Origin: Pelargonium x hortorum
Taxonomy: Eukaryota > Streptophyta > Magnoliopsida > Geraniales > Geraniaceae
Assembly (NCBI GenBank): GCA_036897525.1
Contig: JAYMTJ010000119.1
Span: 1-20,509, forward strand
Direction: 5' to 3'
Length of the DNA: 20,509 bases
Position numbers and translations under genes: made by a program. Below the pieces are notes generated by a model. The model saw nothing but the letters and a program-made list of their open reading frames with translations. It had not been told where the DNA came from and searched no databases. Below are positions 10,960-20,025 of this stretch, in pieces. Positions within the stretch are counted from its first letter, which is position 1. Each line of letters opens with the position of its first letter.

Positions 10960-11190
10960 GTATTTGTCTATCTTCAATCTGGTTGCTATTTTTTTTCCTT
11001 GTTGAGGTTGTTATTCTTTTCAAGTAGTAAGCAACATTTCAATGGCTTCAGTTAAATAAATAGAACGTTAAGTGCATATTATTCTGTTCAGGTATGTTTC
11101 TTTCATTACAATATTGTTGTCATTATATGCATGTTATTCTGCCATTTTATTTTTAGAATTATATGCTTCTGAGGCCATCCATTCTCAGTT

Positions 11191-11391
11191 GTGCCCAAAT
11201 ATCCAAAACCCAAATATCACAATATTCTTCTAAGTGTTGGGGAAGAAACACGTGGACAAGCCATAAACCAAAAATCCCCAAAACTCGACCGACTCGGGGA
11301 ATTCTCTACAAAGCCTAGTTCAAGAGTTACAACATATCAAGGCTACCTTGTCAATGGGTTTAGATTTTGGACACAACAAGGGATCGATTGA
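11191..11391 (+). mobile_element. Fragment resembling the C-terminal part of a CACTA (En/Spm) transposase
   Basis: An open stretch of 66 codons includes PSSRVTTYQGYLVNGFRFWT. Plant CACTA TNP2-type proteins carry a similar block (a Gly-Pro-Ser-x-x-Val segment, then Y-x-G-Y-x-V-N-G-x-x-F-x-T), where it sits after the catalytic core. No catalytic domain is visible nearby, so this is an isolated scrap. CACTA-like subterminal palindromes at 17322-17505 lie on the side where the right end of a + strand element would be, but the link is unproven. Confidence 0.45.
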
Positions 11392-11590
11392 TGGGCTATT
11401 CTTATTTGCTTTCTGTATTCTCTCCTTACTATGTACAATAAGTGATCGATTGATGGGCAACTCCATGCATGGCTTTCTATGTACAATACGTTATTATATA
11501 GATACGCTTCAGTTCAGCTGATTACACTATTACTTTTCAGTTGATGGGCTAAACTTATTTGCTTTGTGTACTCTCTCCTTAGTACTCAAC
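11382..11590 (+). repeat. Local direct repeats around GATCGATTGATGGGC
   Basis: GATCGATTGATGGGC occurs at 11382 and 11444. A longer imperfect copy of the TTGATGGGCTA, CTTATTTGCTTT and CTCTCTCCTTA segments starts at 11388 and again at 11541. CTATGTACAATA occurs near 11430 and 11479. This looks like a small, diverged tandem or nested duplication directly after the transposase-like scrap, perhaps part of its non-coding end. Confidence 0.6.
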
Positions 11591-11765
11591 TACTCATTCT
11601 CTTATAACCACGAACAAACTACAAAATAAACACAAATACAAAGGGCTGAATTCTCTCTGAGCAGGTATTCAAGGATTATATCCTGTATTTACAGAACCTG
11701 TTCTTATTTCGGGTTTTGTCAATTGCCATTTTATCAAATTTTACATTTAACATCCGCCTAAATAT

Positions 11766-11834
11766 GGTTGTCACGGACAAGCCAGCACTGGGGAATCCTA
11801 CAACTAAATTTGGCTGTCACGGACAAGCCAGCGC
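11766..11834 (+). repeat. Pair of direct repeats with core TGTCACGGACAAGCCAGC
   Basis: Two nearly identical 21-base copies begin at 11766 and 11812 (offset 46), differing at one base in the GGTTG/GGCTG lead. The core GGACAAGCC also occurs at about 11254 and 17264. No coding or regulatory role can be read from the sequence. Both copies are far richer in G and C than their surroundings. Confidence 0.65.
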
Positions 11835-12761
11835 AAGCTAAATTTATGTTATCGTTTCTGTTTATCAATCCATTTTTAATGTCATTGCTCATCTTAGTAT
11901 CTTGATCCAAACTTATAACGAGTACTTCAAATCTTCTTCTTATAGTATTTTGAAACAATACCACTACTTTCCAACGGCATGATTGCATATTATTCTTCTC
12001 AAGATCGCACATTCAAGATTAAATGTTTTTATAATGCATTTTCTTACATTTTACAATTCGGATAGTATGTGCATAAAATGGAACATTAAATTCTCTACAA
12101 GAGATCTGGTCTTATACACATTTGCAAATAGAAGTCCCTTGTTGAAAATAAATATCGGCAACTGAATTTTGTTGTCCGTTACTAAAAATGAGAATAGGCG
12201 TCAAACATATATGTATATGATATTTCCCCCAATTAGACATTTACCATGTTAGTTAGCAATTCTTTGATTTTGTTTCTTTTTTGTTGGATTCGTTTGTGCT
12301 GCATTGAGATTGCTTCTGGTCTCCGCAACGTGGTTACTCCATCTCTCAATCTCTCTGTACATTTTTATTTCGAACGGTTTTTTTGTCTGATCTGTTGTGA
12401 TTTCTCGATCTATATTCTACAGTTTAGACAAGTGAATCACATCTAAATTTTTTTATAATCATGGGAAAGGCAGAGAGCTTGGCCTAGTTGTTGCTTAGAT
12501 CAATAACTGAATGGTTACTGTATTTGACCAGTTTGCATTCATGACGAGCTTACTTTGATATGCTATTTAGCTTGTTTATTCTCGTTTTTAGTGAATGGGT
12601 TTTTATTTTTATCTTATATTTGAATGTTATCATGGAAAAGTAAGACAGCTAGGCCTACTTCTTTCTTAACTAACTTGTTACTGTTCAATGGTTCGCCTTA
12701 ATGACGACCTAGCATTGAATTGCTGGTCGATTGAGATTGCATTGATTGTCTCACCTTGGAT
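11835..12761. other. AT-rich intergenic stretch with a faint duplicated segment
   Basis: No gene recognised. Two diverged segments, starting at about 12458 and 12629, share the order ATCATGG, then a purine stretch, then GGCCTA, then TTACTG. They look like an old duplication with an offset of about 171 bases. Otherwise there is only AT-rich sequence with short chance frames. Confidence 0.35.
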
Positions 12762-12875
12762 ACCTTGTCTTTTTTTATAAGCAAGCGTACCAACCGACAT
12801 TCGAACCTGAGATCTCTAAACAATCAAGTGCCTTAAGCCACTTGCCCTAATGGTAGTTGGTCAAAACCTTGTCTT
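12762..12875 (-). mobile_element. tRNA-derived SINE with 10-bp target-site duplications
   Basis: On the minus strand the body (12772-12865, 94 bp) has box A-like AGGGCAAGTGGC (complement of 12837-12848) and a good box B, GGTTCGAATGTC (complement of 12796-12807), and ends in an A-rich tail at 12772-12778. It is bounded by direct repeats ACCTTGTCTT at 12762-12771 and 12866-12875. It resembles the SINE in the NPC1-like gene in layout, but the tRNA-like part differs enough that it may be another subfamily. Confidence 0.8.
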
Positions 12876-12880
12876 AATAG

Positions 12881-12929
12881 TATGCTTTTGATCTGTCATA
12901 AGTCTGTGAAATGACAGATCAAAAGCATA
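12881..12929. repeat. Perfect 19-bp inverted repeat with 11-base loop
   Basis: The left arm TATGCTTTTGATCTGTCAT (12881-12899) is exactly complementary to the right arm at 12911-12929, with loop AAGTCTGTGAA. It begins five bases after the SINE's target-site duplication. RNA from either strand would fold into a stable hairpin. The arms are shorter than is usual for a plant miRNA precursor, and no terminator or transposon end is obvious. Confidence 0.9.
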
Positions 12930-13368
12930 TATTTTCATGACTGATCAAGAAGAAGATAATGAGGATGAGTATAGTGATAGTGAATTACTATTTTACATGA
13001 AAGTTCTTATGTTGAAATATTACTTTATTTTTACTTTATAAAGTGTAGCACATATTAGTATTTCGAACATCTAAAAGTAAAAAACTAGCTCCTGTATTGT
13101 CTTCTACAAGTGTTCATTTTGACTTTTAAGTAATGCACATGTGTTGTACACTTGTCTTCTTCAGCTTTTTTTGCTAGTATCATGTGTTAATCTTGTAACC
13201 CCTTTCCAATGTACCTAACTATTCTCATGTTGTCAGTAGAATTCTGTTATAAAGCAATGATGGGGTGCACAAGTTTATTAATTTTTTCTTCTGAAAGCAA
13301 CTGATCCGTGTGTGTTCTGCTATAATCTTCCCATAGACTCATACAAACATCACCCTATTCTTCTGCAG
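12930..13368. other. Intron-like spacer before the eIF2B-like exon
   Basis: AT-rich sequence with a pyrimidine-rich end leading into CTTCTGCAG at 13360-13368, a good splice acceptor. A short frame at 12937 encodes an acidic peptide (MTDQEEDNEDEYSDSEL) and soon becomes hydrophobic. I cannot link it to a known protein and regard it as probably chance. Confidence 0.35.
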
Positions 13369-13426
13369 ATTGTGCATGACAAGGATATACTGCAAGAGGA
13401 TGCCATATTAAAGTGGGCTGATGAAG
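13369..13426 (+). pseudogene. Single exon fragment resembling the C-terminal domain of eIF2B epsilon
   Basis: Between an acceptor (TTCTGCAG) and a donor (GAAG-GTAGG) the frame reads IVHDKDILQEDAILKWADE. Plant eIF2B epsilon, the catalytic subunit of the eIF2 guanine nucleotide exchange factor, has a very similar segment (YDKDI, Q-E-[DE]-A-I-L-x-W) in its C-terminal HEAT-like W2 domain. Related W2 domains occur in eIF5 and eIF4G, but the DKDILQEDAIL wording points to eIF2B epsilon. The neighbouring exons of such a gene are not visible, so this is a stranded fragment, perhaps captured by a transposon. The intact splice signals suggest it came from genomic DNA rather than a processed transcript. 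Confidence 0.55.
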
Positions 13427-13829
13427 GTAGGAGCAGATTAATTCGGGTAAGAATTGTTTTCCACCGTTTTATAGATACCAACAGGTGGTCAAGTCTTTGT
13501 CAACTAGGTCATTATTTGAAATCATTTTATCATATAAAACAGCTTCAACTCACTTTTCTTTTATTATGAACACTGTGTTACCATTAGATGATGCCATCAA
13601 TAGGGAAGGTCCCTTGCATATTCTTCTGAATACATTCCGGTTTTACATTTGTGGCTTGGTATGCCCAAAATGAGATAACAGGGGAATTCAAGAAATTAAC
13701 AGGTAAAACTGACACAACATCTATAAATCCAACATTTCTGGGGAAGTCTAAGAACAATTGAAATAAGATCAGAGATAGGTAGAAGAGAAACAATTACACA
13801 CAATACTCAACAGTGACCAACTCTGCTAC
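13427..13829. other. Spacer without recognisable gene
   Basis: Follows the eIF2B-like exon. The next exons expected for that protein (acidic and rich in Lys, ending in a Trp-Leu-Lys-Glu-Ala motif) are not seen. Short chance frames occur on both strands with no family signature. Confidence 0.4.
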
Positions 13830-14180
13830 TGCAGGTTCTATAAAAGACTCCAGCACAAAAGTATTCTCATGGGGTTCACTGTCTTGGGCCAATTCCTTAC
13901 TTGTTGGGCCTTTAAGAATCATTCACATCTTATTCATTCCATCGCCAACCCGTCCAAATCAACCTTGTCCTCAAGGATGTAGAGTGGTAGGACTGCATTT
14001 CCGGATCCCAAGTCGCAGCAAGTTTTTCCAAGAAATAGTTAACTGCGAGAATCCTTCTCAATATTATACCCGGGTCCCAAGGAAACTTGTAAATTTGTAC
14101 ATATGCAGTATTGATGGAAAGCAGCAGATCTGAAGTCAGGATAACTCCAAACAAGCTATCACTTATTACCAATCTCATTT
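13830..14180 (-). mobile_element. Ty3/gypsy LTR-retroelement fossil, end of the polyprotein
   Basis: Minus-strand sequence at about 13960-14110 resembles the end of a plant Ty3/gypsy polyprotein, where a chromodomain-like segment with an A-T-W motif is followed by a L-E-D-K-V-D-L-D-G block. Only the tail is present; no reverse transcriptase, integrase core or LTR is seen. It is broken in several places and looks old. It lies just downstream, in the same orientation, of the NAD(P)H dehydrogenase pseudogene. Confidence 0.5.
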
Positions 14181-14356
14181 TCTTGTTCTCTTTTTCTGCT
14201 CAAGACACCAACCTGTACCCCATTCAATGTGTGCTAGGAGAAACCATCCAATGGAATAGATTGTACCCACTTTTGAGCTGATGATAGTTTCAATAAACTC
14301 TTTGGAGATACACTTGCTTGTCTGTGAAACACTAACTTGATCATTGTATCGAATTA
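14181..14356. other. Junction segment between gypsy fossil and NDB pseudogene
   Basis: A minus-strand frame continues from the NDB-like EF-hand into sequence with no NDB similarity (VSVSQTSKCISKEF and beyond). This marks where homology to the dehydrogenase stops, at about 14357. There is no poly-A tail or clear repeat at the junction. The origin of the segment is unknown. Confidence 0.4.
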
Positions 14357-15590
14357 GTACTCCCTGGAGGTATCTTTCACAAACATCATGCATGACTTCT
14401 TGAAATTCTTTAACTGTGAGTGTTCCAAAAATGTCCTTGTCTGCCTTGCTAAATATCGCTAAAATATCCTCCATCACTTTGTGCTGATTAATTGTGGCAC
14501 AATCACCAAGTGCATAGACTTTGCCACACCCCTATACTCGCAACCATTCATTTGTTTCTAAAACACGCCTATTCACCTGACCAATTTGCTTCATAAAATC
14601 CATGACTATAGGACGAGTCCCAATGCCAGTTGACCAGACTGCCATTCCATATGGTATAGTAGAGATTTTCCCACTATTTCCTTTCTCTTTAGTGGAGATT
14701 CCTTTATTAGATACTTTCACAACCATTGATCCTGTTTTCACATCAATACCATCTCTTTGGAACTTTTCTTTCGCAAAGACTGTTATTCTCTTGCCAAACA
14801 TGTTCAATATATGATCTCCAACTTAAAAAAGAGATATCTTTTCTAGATCTTTGGTCCTGGGGTACAATTTCAATAAATCCTCGTTGACAAAATCATGCAG
14901 TTCTGCAGCAAACTCTACACCAATTGGGCCACCACCAACAATAACAAAATGAAGAATCCTTTTCCTTTCTTCCTCAGATAGGGTTGGTAAATGCTCTTTC
15001 AAAGCAATCAATAATGCCTCTACGGATCTTCTGAGCATCCTCTACTTTCTTGAGAAAATGGCAGTTCTCCTCTACACCCGGAGGATTGAAAGTATTAGAC
15101 CATGCTCCCAAAAATATTACAAGGTAGTCACAGTCTACTGCAAATTCTTCTTTCCCATCCAAATTGTTGCTTTGATTAGATTGGCAATAAACTTTCTTAT
15201 TCCTGCATCAATTTTGATGCATTCTGCTTCCCAGAAACACACATCAGCATTTTTCTTCCTAACAATGTTCCTTATAGGTTCAACAGTGCTGCGAGCTTCT
15301 ACTGTACCACAGGGAACGCTTGGGAGCAAAGGGGTGAATGCAAAATATTTGCGAGCTTATACCACTTAAACATCATATTCAAGATTTTCCATTTTTTTGA
15401 AAAAACTTTTTTCCAGCCCAACCAGTTCCCAGAACCACCGCATTCTTTTTTCCTTCCACCTGTGATAAACCATCACTACATCCGACATTGGATGGATATG
15501 CCTCAGAATAAGCTAAAAGCCCACCACCATCAAATGAAAAGTTCCTTGATAAAAGCTCAGTTTCGAGCCTAGAATTTGATTTCCATTTGA
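14357..15590 (-). pseudogene. Broken, apparently intronless copy of an external NAD(P)H dehydrogenase (NDB type)
   Basis: Type II NAD(P)H:ubiquinone oxidoreductases of the NDB group sit on the outer face of the inner mitochondrial membrane and pass electrons from cytosolic NAD(P)H to ubiquinone without pumping protons. In minus-strand order I see GGGLLAYSEA, the FAD motif VVLGTGWAG, YFAFTPLLPSVPCGTVEARS, PGVEENCHFLKKVEDAQKIR, the NAD(P)H motif VVGGGP-like HFVIVGGGPIGVEFAAELHD, IPYGMAVWSTGIGTRP, VYALGDCATINQ and an EF-hand (KADKDIFGTLTVKEFQEV). The segments follow one another with no intron-sized gaps, although plant NDB genes have many introns, so this looks like a retrocopy. It has several in-frame stops and frameshifts (for example two stops near 15375-15390) and lacks both the N-terminal targeting region and roughly the C-terminal third. 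No poly-A tail or target duplication is seen. Confidence 0.88.
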
Positions 15591-15948
15591 TCATAGTGCC
15601 CGAGAATTCATTGTATAAATCCTTCTATGACTTGCAAACTTGCTGCATCTTAGTACCCTCCAACTTTTTTCTTGCTGACATTTCATCAAATACCTTGCAT
15701 GCACCATTTACCTCCAACTTGTTCTACAAATCGAAACCCCCAATATTAAACCTCCCTCCATTACCAACAACTACATCCGGATCCCCATAAAAGGGATGTT
15801 GAATCTTTAACAAATTCTCAATAGATGTGCCAATACCAGTTTTCCAACTAATAATTTCAACTGCCCATGGCAACATAACCTCAGAGTATGTCATGTAGTC
15901 ACCAAAAGACGTACTTAAATCCCATGCCCATTCGTAGCCTTGCATCAT
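15591..15948 (-). pseudogene. Unrecognised ORF remnant joined to the 5' side of the NDB copy
   Basis: A 74-codon open stretch (15724-15948) contains SWKTGIGTSIENLLKIQHPF and VVVGNGGRFNIGGFDL, and protein-like sequence appears to continue in the same direction towards the NDB copy with a stop on the way. I do not recognise a family. It could be part of the same retrocopied or transposon-borne transcript as the NDB sequence, or an older element into which that copy fell. Confidence 0.3.
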
Positions 15949-16634
15949 GTTGTGCTCTATGCCCGAATTGTTGTCATGAATTCATCAATACTACCAATTG
16001 CTACATATCTTAGTACTCTTGATTTTATTGAATAACATTAATAATCCCTGAGCTCAAACTCAATATAAATGCAAATACCAGTTCTGCAACTTATAATTCC
16101 AAATATCGTATGCGAAATGTGGCTCATTTATCCACTTTATGGATCAGAAACTAATGAGATGGTGTGTCATTAGTATAGGCTTCTATTTACTATGTTTACG
16201 CATGAGATGGTATGTAAACGGTCTATACTATCTGAATTTGGCAAGCATATTTGACTTCACTTTTCCATTATATAAAACCCTCCTGAGGCGCCGGATTCGC
16301 CGGAGTACAATATCTTTGTCCAGGGATTCTGCTGTTGGTGATGCCGTCTTGTTTTTATCTTCTTGTCGGTTGTTGAATTTCATATTACTCACAGCCTCTG
16401 GCGAGATAAAAGGTTAAAATTTGGAAATTACGATTACCATATTAGTTTTCTCTAATTTATTTGCTAAGAAAGAGATGCGGAGATGAAAGGTTTGTATGTG
16501 TAGCTAGGTAATTTGGTCATTATTTTATGGTGGTTTCTCAATGCTTCCCAAACCAGTGTGTTTTTAAAATATACATATCATGTGGGGTATTGTGGAACTT
16601 ACACGACAAGTCACACATGCTGCTAGGTTTTGCC
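15949..16634. other. Intergenic stretch with a short dyad
   Basis: No gene recognised. TAGTATAG at 16171-16178 and CTATACTA at 16223-16230 are inverted copies; an inner pair GTTTAC/GTAAAC (16194-16199 and 16214-16219) is not concentric with them. A TATATAAAA-like box at about 16269-16277 precedes a more GC-rich 130-base stretch with an open frame (to 16417) that matches nothing I know. Confidence 0.35.
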
Positions 16635-16877
16635 TAGAGCTGGAAAAAGGTCGGGTTCAGATTCAGGTTGTTGGACCCTAAACCAAAACATACCAAATAG
16701 GATCTTTGGGGTAGGGTCGGGTTGGGTCAGGGTTTTAGGCATACAAATGCAATGTTTGGCAAGTTTACCAGACCCGATCCAATTTATAGTATGGTGAACC
16801 TGACCTGACCAACTTCGGGTTAGGTTAGGGTTGAGTAAAAATAGCGTCAGATCCAAATTGCCAGCTCTAGTTTGGCC
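16627..16877. mobile_element. hAT-type MITE with 9-bp inverted ends and 8-bp target duplication
   Basis: The 235-bp element (16635-16869) begins TAGAGCTGG and ends CCAGCTCTA, perfect terminal inverted repeats. It is flanked by GTTTTGCC (16627-16634) and GTTTGGCC (16870-16877), an 8-bp duplication with one mismatch, the size made by hAT transposases. The interior is rich in GGGTCGGGTT and GGGTTAGG-like words on one side and their complements on the other, common in plant non-autonomous hAT elements. It has no coding capacity. Confidence 0.82.
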
Positions 16878-17321
16878 TGCGAATAAATATACTCCGATTA
16901 AATAATATAGAACTATTATGTTCATTACCATTGGTTGGGTAATGGCTAAAGCCTAAAGCTTAAAGCCTATCCACTCTTGCATGGGATCCTTCATTCTCTC
17001 ATTTCACTTTCTCTATCTAGTTTCTCTCTTTATAAATACTTTATAGAATTATTATGTCCGAGATCTTACTTGCATGCTTGAGGAGATATCCCGAAACCAC
17101 CTCTTGGGTCGCCGTTCTTTAGTGTGTTGCTTCGCGCAGGTCGCATGTGTAAGATCCTAAGGCCGAAACCCGACGTACATTAGCCAACGTACTTCGGTCA
17201 TCGACATTGGACATCGTATAATGGACTTAGAGAACAACACTTAGGAAAAATTAATCCACACGTGGACAAGCCGACATCATTTCTAGTGCGCTCAGGTCCT
17301 TTATATATGTTAACTATAATA
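16878..17321. other. Intergenic stretch, no gene recognised
   Basis: Includes a GC-richer part at 17060-17270 with no clear open frame. A 15-base word, ACACGTGGACAAGCC, at 17258-17272 also occurs exactly at 11248-11262 inside the CACTA-like scrap. Otherwise nothing is supported. Confidence 0.3.
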
Positions 17322-17505
17322 TTATAGGCAGTGACCCCTTAAAGTGATCACCTATAAAACTAGGTAATATCTTCATTTTTTCCAGTTTCCACAAATACTA
17401 TATTTTACAAAGCCTTCTGCAAGAAACATTTTTTCATATAGGAAATGGCCGAAGGCTTATAGGTAACGATTTTTTTTGTTGCCTATAACCTAATTTCTTG
17501 TAACA
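17322..17505. mobile_element. CACTA-like subterminal palindromes and right end
   Basis: TTATAGG/CCTATAA pairs (17322-17358) and TTATAGGTAAC/GTTGCCTATAA (17457-17467 and 17478-17488, one mismatch, T-rich loop) resemble the TATAGG-type subterminal repeats of plant CACTA elements. AGCCTTC/GAAGGCT (17411-17417 and 17451-17457) adds another arm pair. The segment closes with TTTCTTGTAACA (17494-17505), close to the inverted CACTACAAGAAA terminus but with the last bases changed. No matching left end was found, so this may be a decayed single end. Confidence 0.4.
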
Positions 17506-18782
17506 ATTAATGCATTGTAGAGTGAACATAACATCTATCAAGTGCATACATATTGTTCCAAAATCATATTATTTATTTGACATAACTAAGTAAAATTAAA
17601 CATATATATGCGTCGCGATCTAAGCATGGAATTGTTCAAATTTTGATAAAATAGTCTGATGATCGGTATATATGGTTTCATTACTTCATTCTACAATTTT
17701 TTTTTATAAGCACTTGATTCTACAAATTACTAAGAAAAAAAAGAATTACAAACAGATTAACTTTGTAAATTTCATCCCATTCAGAGTCGAGTTAAGCTTC
17801 CCCGAAACCAATGACCTATGTTAAAGCTGTTTTCGCTATTGCTAAATTTGCAGCATAATATCAATGTTTCCTTGACGGTGAGGTGAGTGTTTAAACCATA
17901 GTCCTGAAATAACTTATTTAGGCCTTTTTTTTATTGGAAGATCACCTTTGTTCATCTTCATTTGTCCAACGTGTGACAGACTCTATGGGACTAACTCCAT
18001 CACAATGACTTGCCATTCTTTCTTTCATCAAACTCTTGTTGAGTTAAGTATCTACAAGAGGACTACCTTTTTACCTGCTTCCTTCCCTTTTTACTAGTTT
18101 TCCTATCTTTCTTTTTTATCCGGTTAGCCACTTAGATACCCTACTAAGGTGAAGGCTAAGATATGGGAGTAGCTAGCTGAATACGACTCATAACAAGAGT
18201 TCTAACGCTATTTTTGTTTTACAGTCACTTGGTAGTCAGGATAACTGATATCTCAAAGATATGGAAATAGTAAAGAGTTTTCTTTAATATTTAAACCCAA
18301 CTTATATTTTCCCAAGTTTTCTTAAATTAAGATATGTACCAAAATCTTTTTTATTTTTATTTTTAAACTTAAGTATCCAAATCATGGGTCATGGACTAAA
18401 AAATTTCAGTAGTATTTTCATGCTGCTCTGATTGGTTGGTTTTATTATAGGAAAGATCACTGAATAACACATTTCATGTTTGGTTCATTTCTGGTCTGTT
18501 TTTCTTCTTAATACTATTATTCCCATCTATTGTAATGTGTTCCTTGCTCTTTTTGATCATTATGCTGGTTCTTGTTATGTTCTCTTTCTGTAAGAAGGTT
18601 CATGTTCCCATTTTGCATTTAGTATAATTTTTAGTTCGTATATGCTGTTAACATGTACATTAATCTGACTGTTGTCTTTTCTTGATTTCTTTGTATTTTG
18701 CTCTATGTGTTTTTATTCATTCACAAGTTTTGCACTTGGAAGATGACAACAAGCTTTGAGCTATGGCAAGGTATGCATTTCT
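17506..18782. other. 1.3-kb AT-rich stretch without recognised gene
   Basis: T-rich, intron-like sequence, especially 18440-18740. Near 18729-18770 a short stretch (TTTTGCACTTGGAAGATGAC onward) lies before a donor-like AAGGTATGC and could be the edge of a lost exon, but it is too short to identify. The satellite array starts straight after it. Confidence 0.35.
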
Positions 18783-19976
18783 TTGACACAAATATGAAGG
18801 ATGACTCCACGATTCTAACGGAACAATTTTGGACCTATCCGATGTCGTTCAGTCCTCCAAGTCGATGAAAAATGGCCCTGTTCACGTTCCCTAGTCCAAG
18901 TTACGGGATTTTTCATATTGTCCTCTTTTCACGATGAAGGTGAAACAAATATGAAGGACGACTCCACGATTCTAACGGAACAAGTTTCGTATCCATCTGA
19001 CATCGTTTATGCCTTCAAATTGATGAAAAACGTCGCAATTTACGTTCCCAGATCCGAATTTGGGGATTTTTCATATTGCGCTCTTTTCACGATGAAGTTG
19101 ACACAAATATGGAGGAAGGATCCACAATTCTAATGGAACAGGTTTCGGACCCATCCGAAGTCATTTAAGCATCTAAATCTATGAAAAACAGCGCCGTTCA
19201 CGTTCCCGGGTCCCAATTTTGGGATTTTTCATACTATCCTCTTTTTACGATAAAGTTGACACAAATATGAAGGACGTCACCACAATCCCAACAGAACAAG
19301 TTTCGAACCCATCCGACATTATTTAGGCCTCCAAATCGATGAAAAACTGCACCGTTCACGTTCCCGGGTCCCAATTTTGGGATTTTTCATAATATCCTCT
19401 TTTCACGATAAAGTTGAAAAAAATATTATGGACGACTTCACGATCCTAACGGAACAAATTTCGGACCCATCTGATGTCATTTAGGCCTCCAAATCGATGA
19501 AAAACGACGCCGTTCACGTTCCCTAGTCCCAACTTCGTGATTTTTATACTGCACTCTTTTCACGATGATGTTTACACAAATATTAAGGAAGACTCCAGGA
19601 TTCTAACGGATCAAGTTTTAGACCTATCTAACGTGATTTAGGCCTCCAAATTGATGAAAAACAGAGTCGTTCACATTCCTTGGTCCCAATTTTGGAATTT
19701 TTCATATTGCATTCTTTTCAGTATGAAGGTGACTCAAATATGAAGGACGAATCCACGATTCTAACGGAATAAATTTCGGACCTATCCGACGTCATTTAGG
19801 CCTTCAAATCGATGAAAACATGCGCCGTTTACGTTCTCGGGTCCCAATTTTGGGATTTTTCATATTGCATTCTTTTCACGATGAAGTGACCCAAATACGA
19901 AGGAAAACTCCACGATTCTAACAGAACAAGTTTTGGACCCATTCGACGTCATTTAGGTCTCCAAATCGATGAAATC
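18783..19976 (+). repeat. 158-bp tandem satellite, about 7.5 copies
   Basis: The landmark GATGAAAA (allowing one change) starts at 18864, 19022, 19180, 19338, 19496, 19653, 19811 and 19968, giving spacings of 158 or 157 bases. Each unit contains, in order, a GAAGGACGACTCCACGATTC-like block, a CTAACGGAACAAGTTTCGGA block, GACGTCATTTAGGCCTCCAA, the GATGAAAAAC landmark, TTCACGTTCCCGGGTCCC and GGGATTTTTCATATTGC. Copies differ by scattered substitutions, so the array is not newly made. The monomer length is in the range of plant centromeric or heterochromatic satellites. The array starts partway through a unit and ends just after the last GATGAAA. Confidence 0.95.
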
Positions 19977-20025
19977 CGGCTTCGTCCCAGCATTCTGCAA
20001 AGAGTTGTAAAACAAATAACCTTCT

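Noticed and set aside
13813-14133. 106-codon + strand frame
   Set aside because: It lies antisense to the retroelement tail and has no protein signature.
15058-15369. 103-codon + strand frame
   Set aside because: It is the antisense shadow of the NDB-like pseudogene, whose minus-strand reading carries clear family motifs.
16171-16230. Dyad that might be a hairpin or transposon end
   Set aside because: The outer and inner arm pairs are not concentric and are only 8 and 6 bases long, which is expected by chance in AT-rich DNA.
16623-16931. 102-codon minus-strand frame
   Set aside because: It covers the hAT-type MITE, whose inverted ends and target duplication explain the sequence.
18918-19133. 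71-codon open frame inside the satellite array
   Set aside because: It spans one and a half satellite units and is not conserved in the other units, so it is a chance frame.
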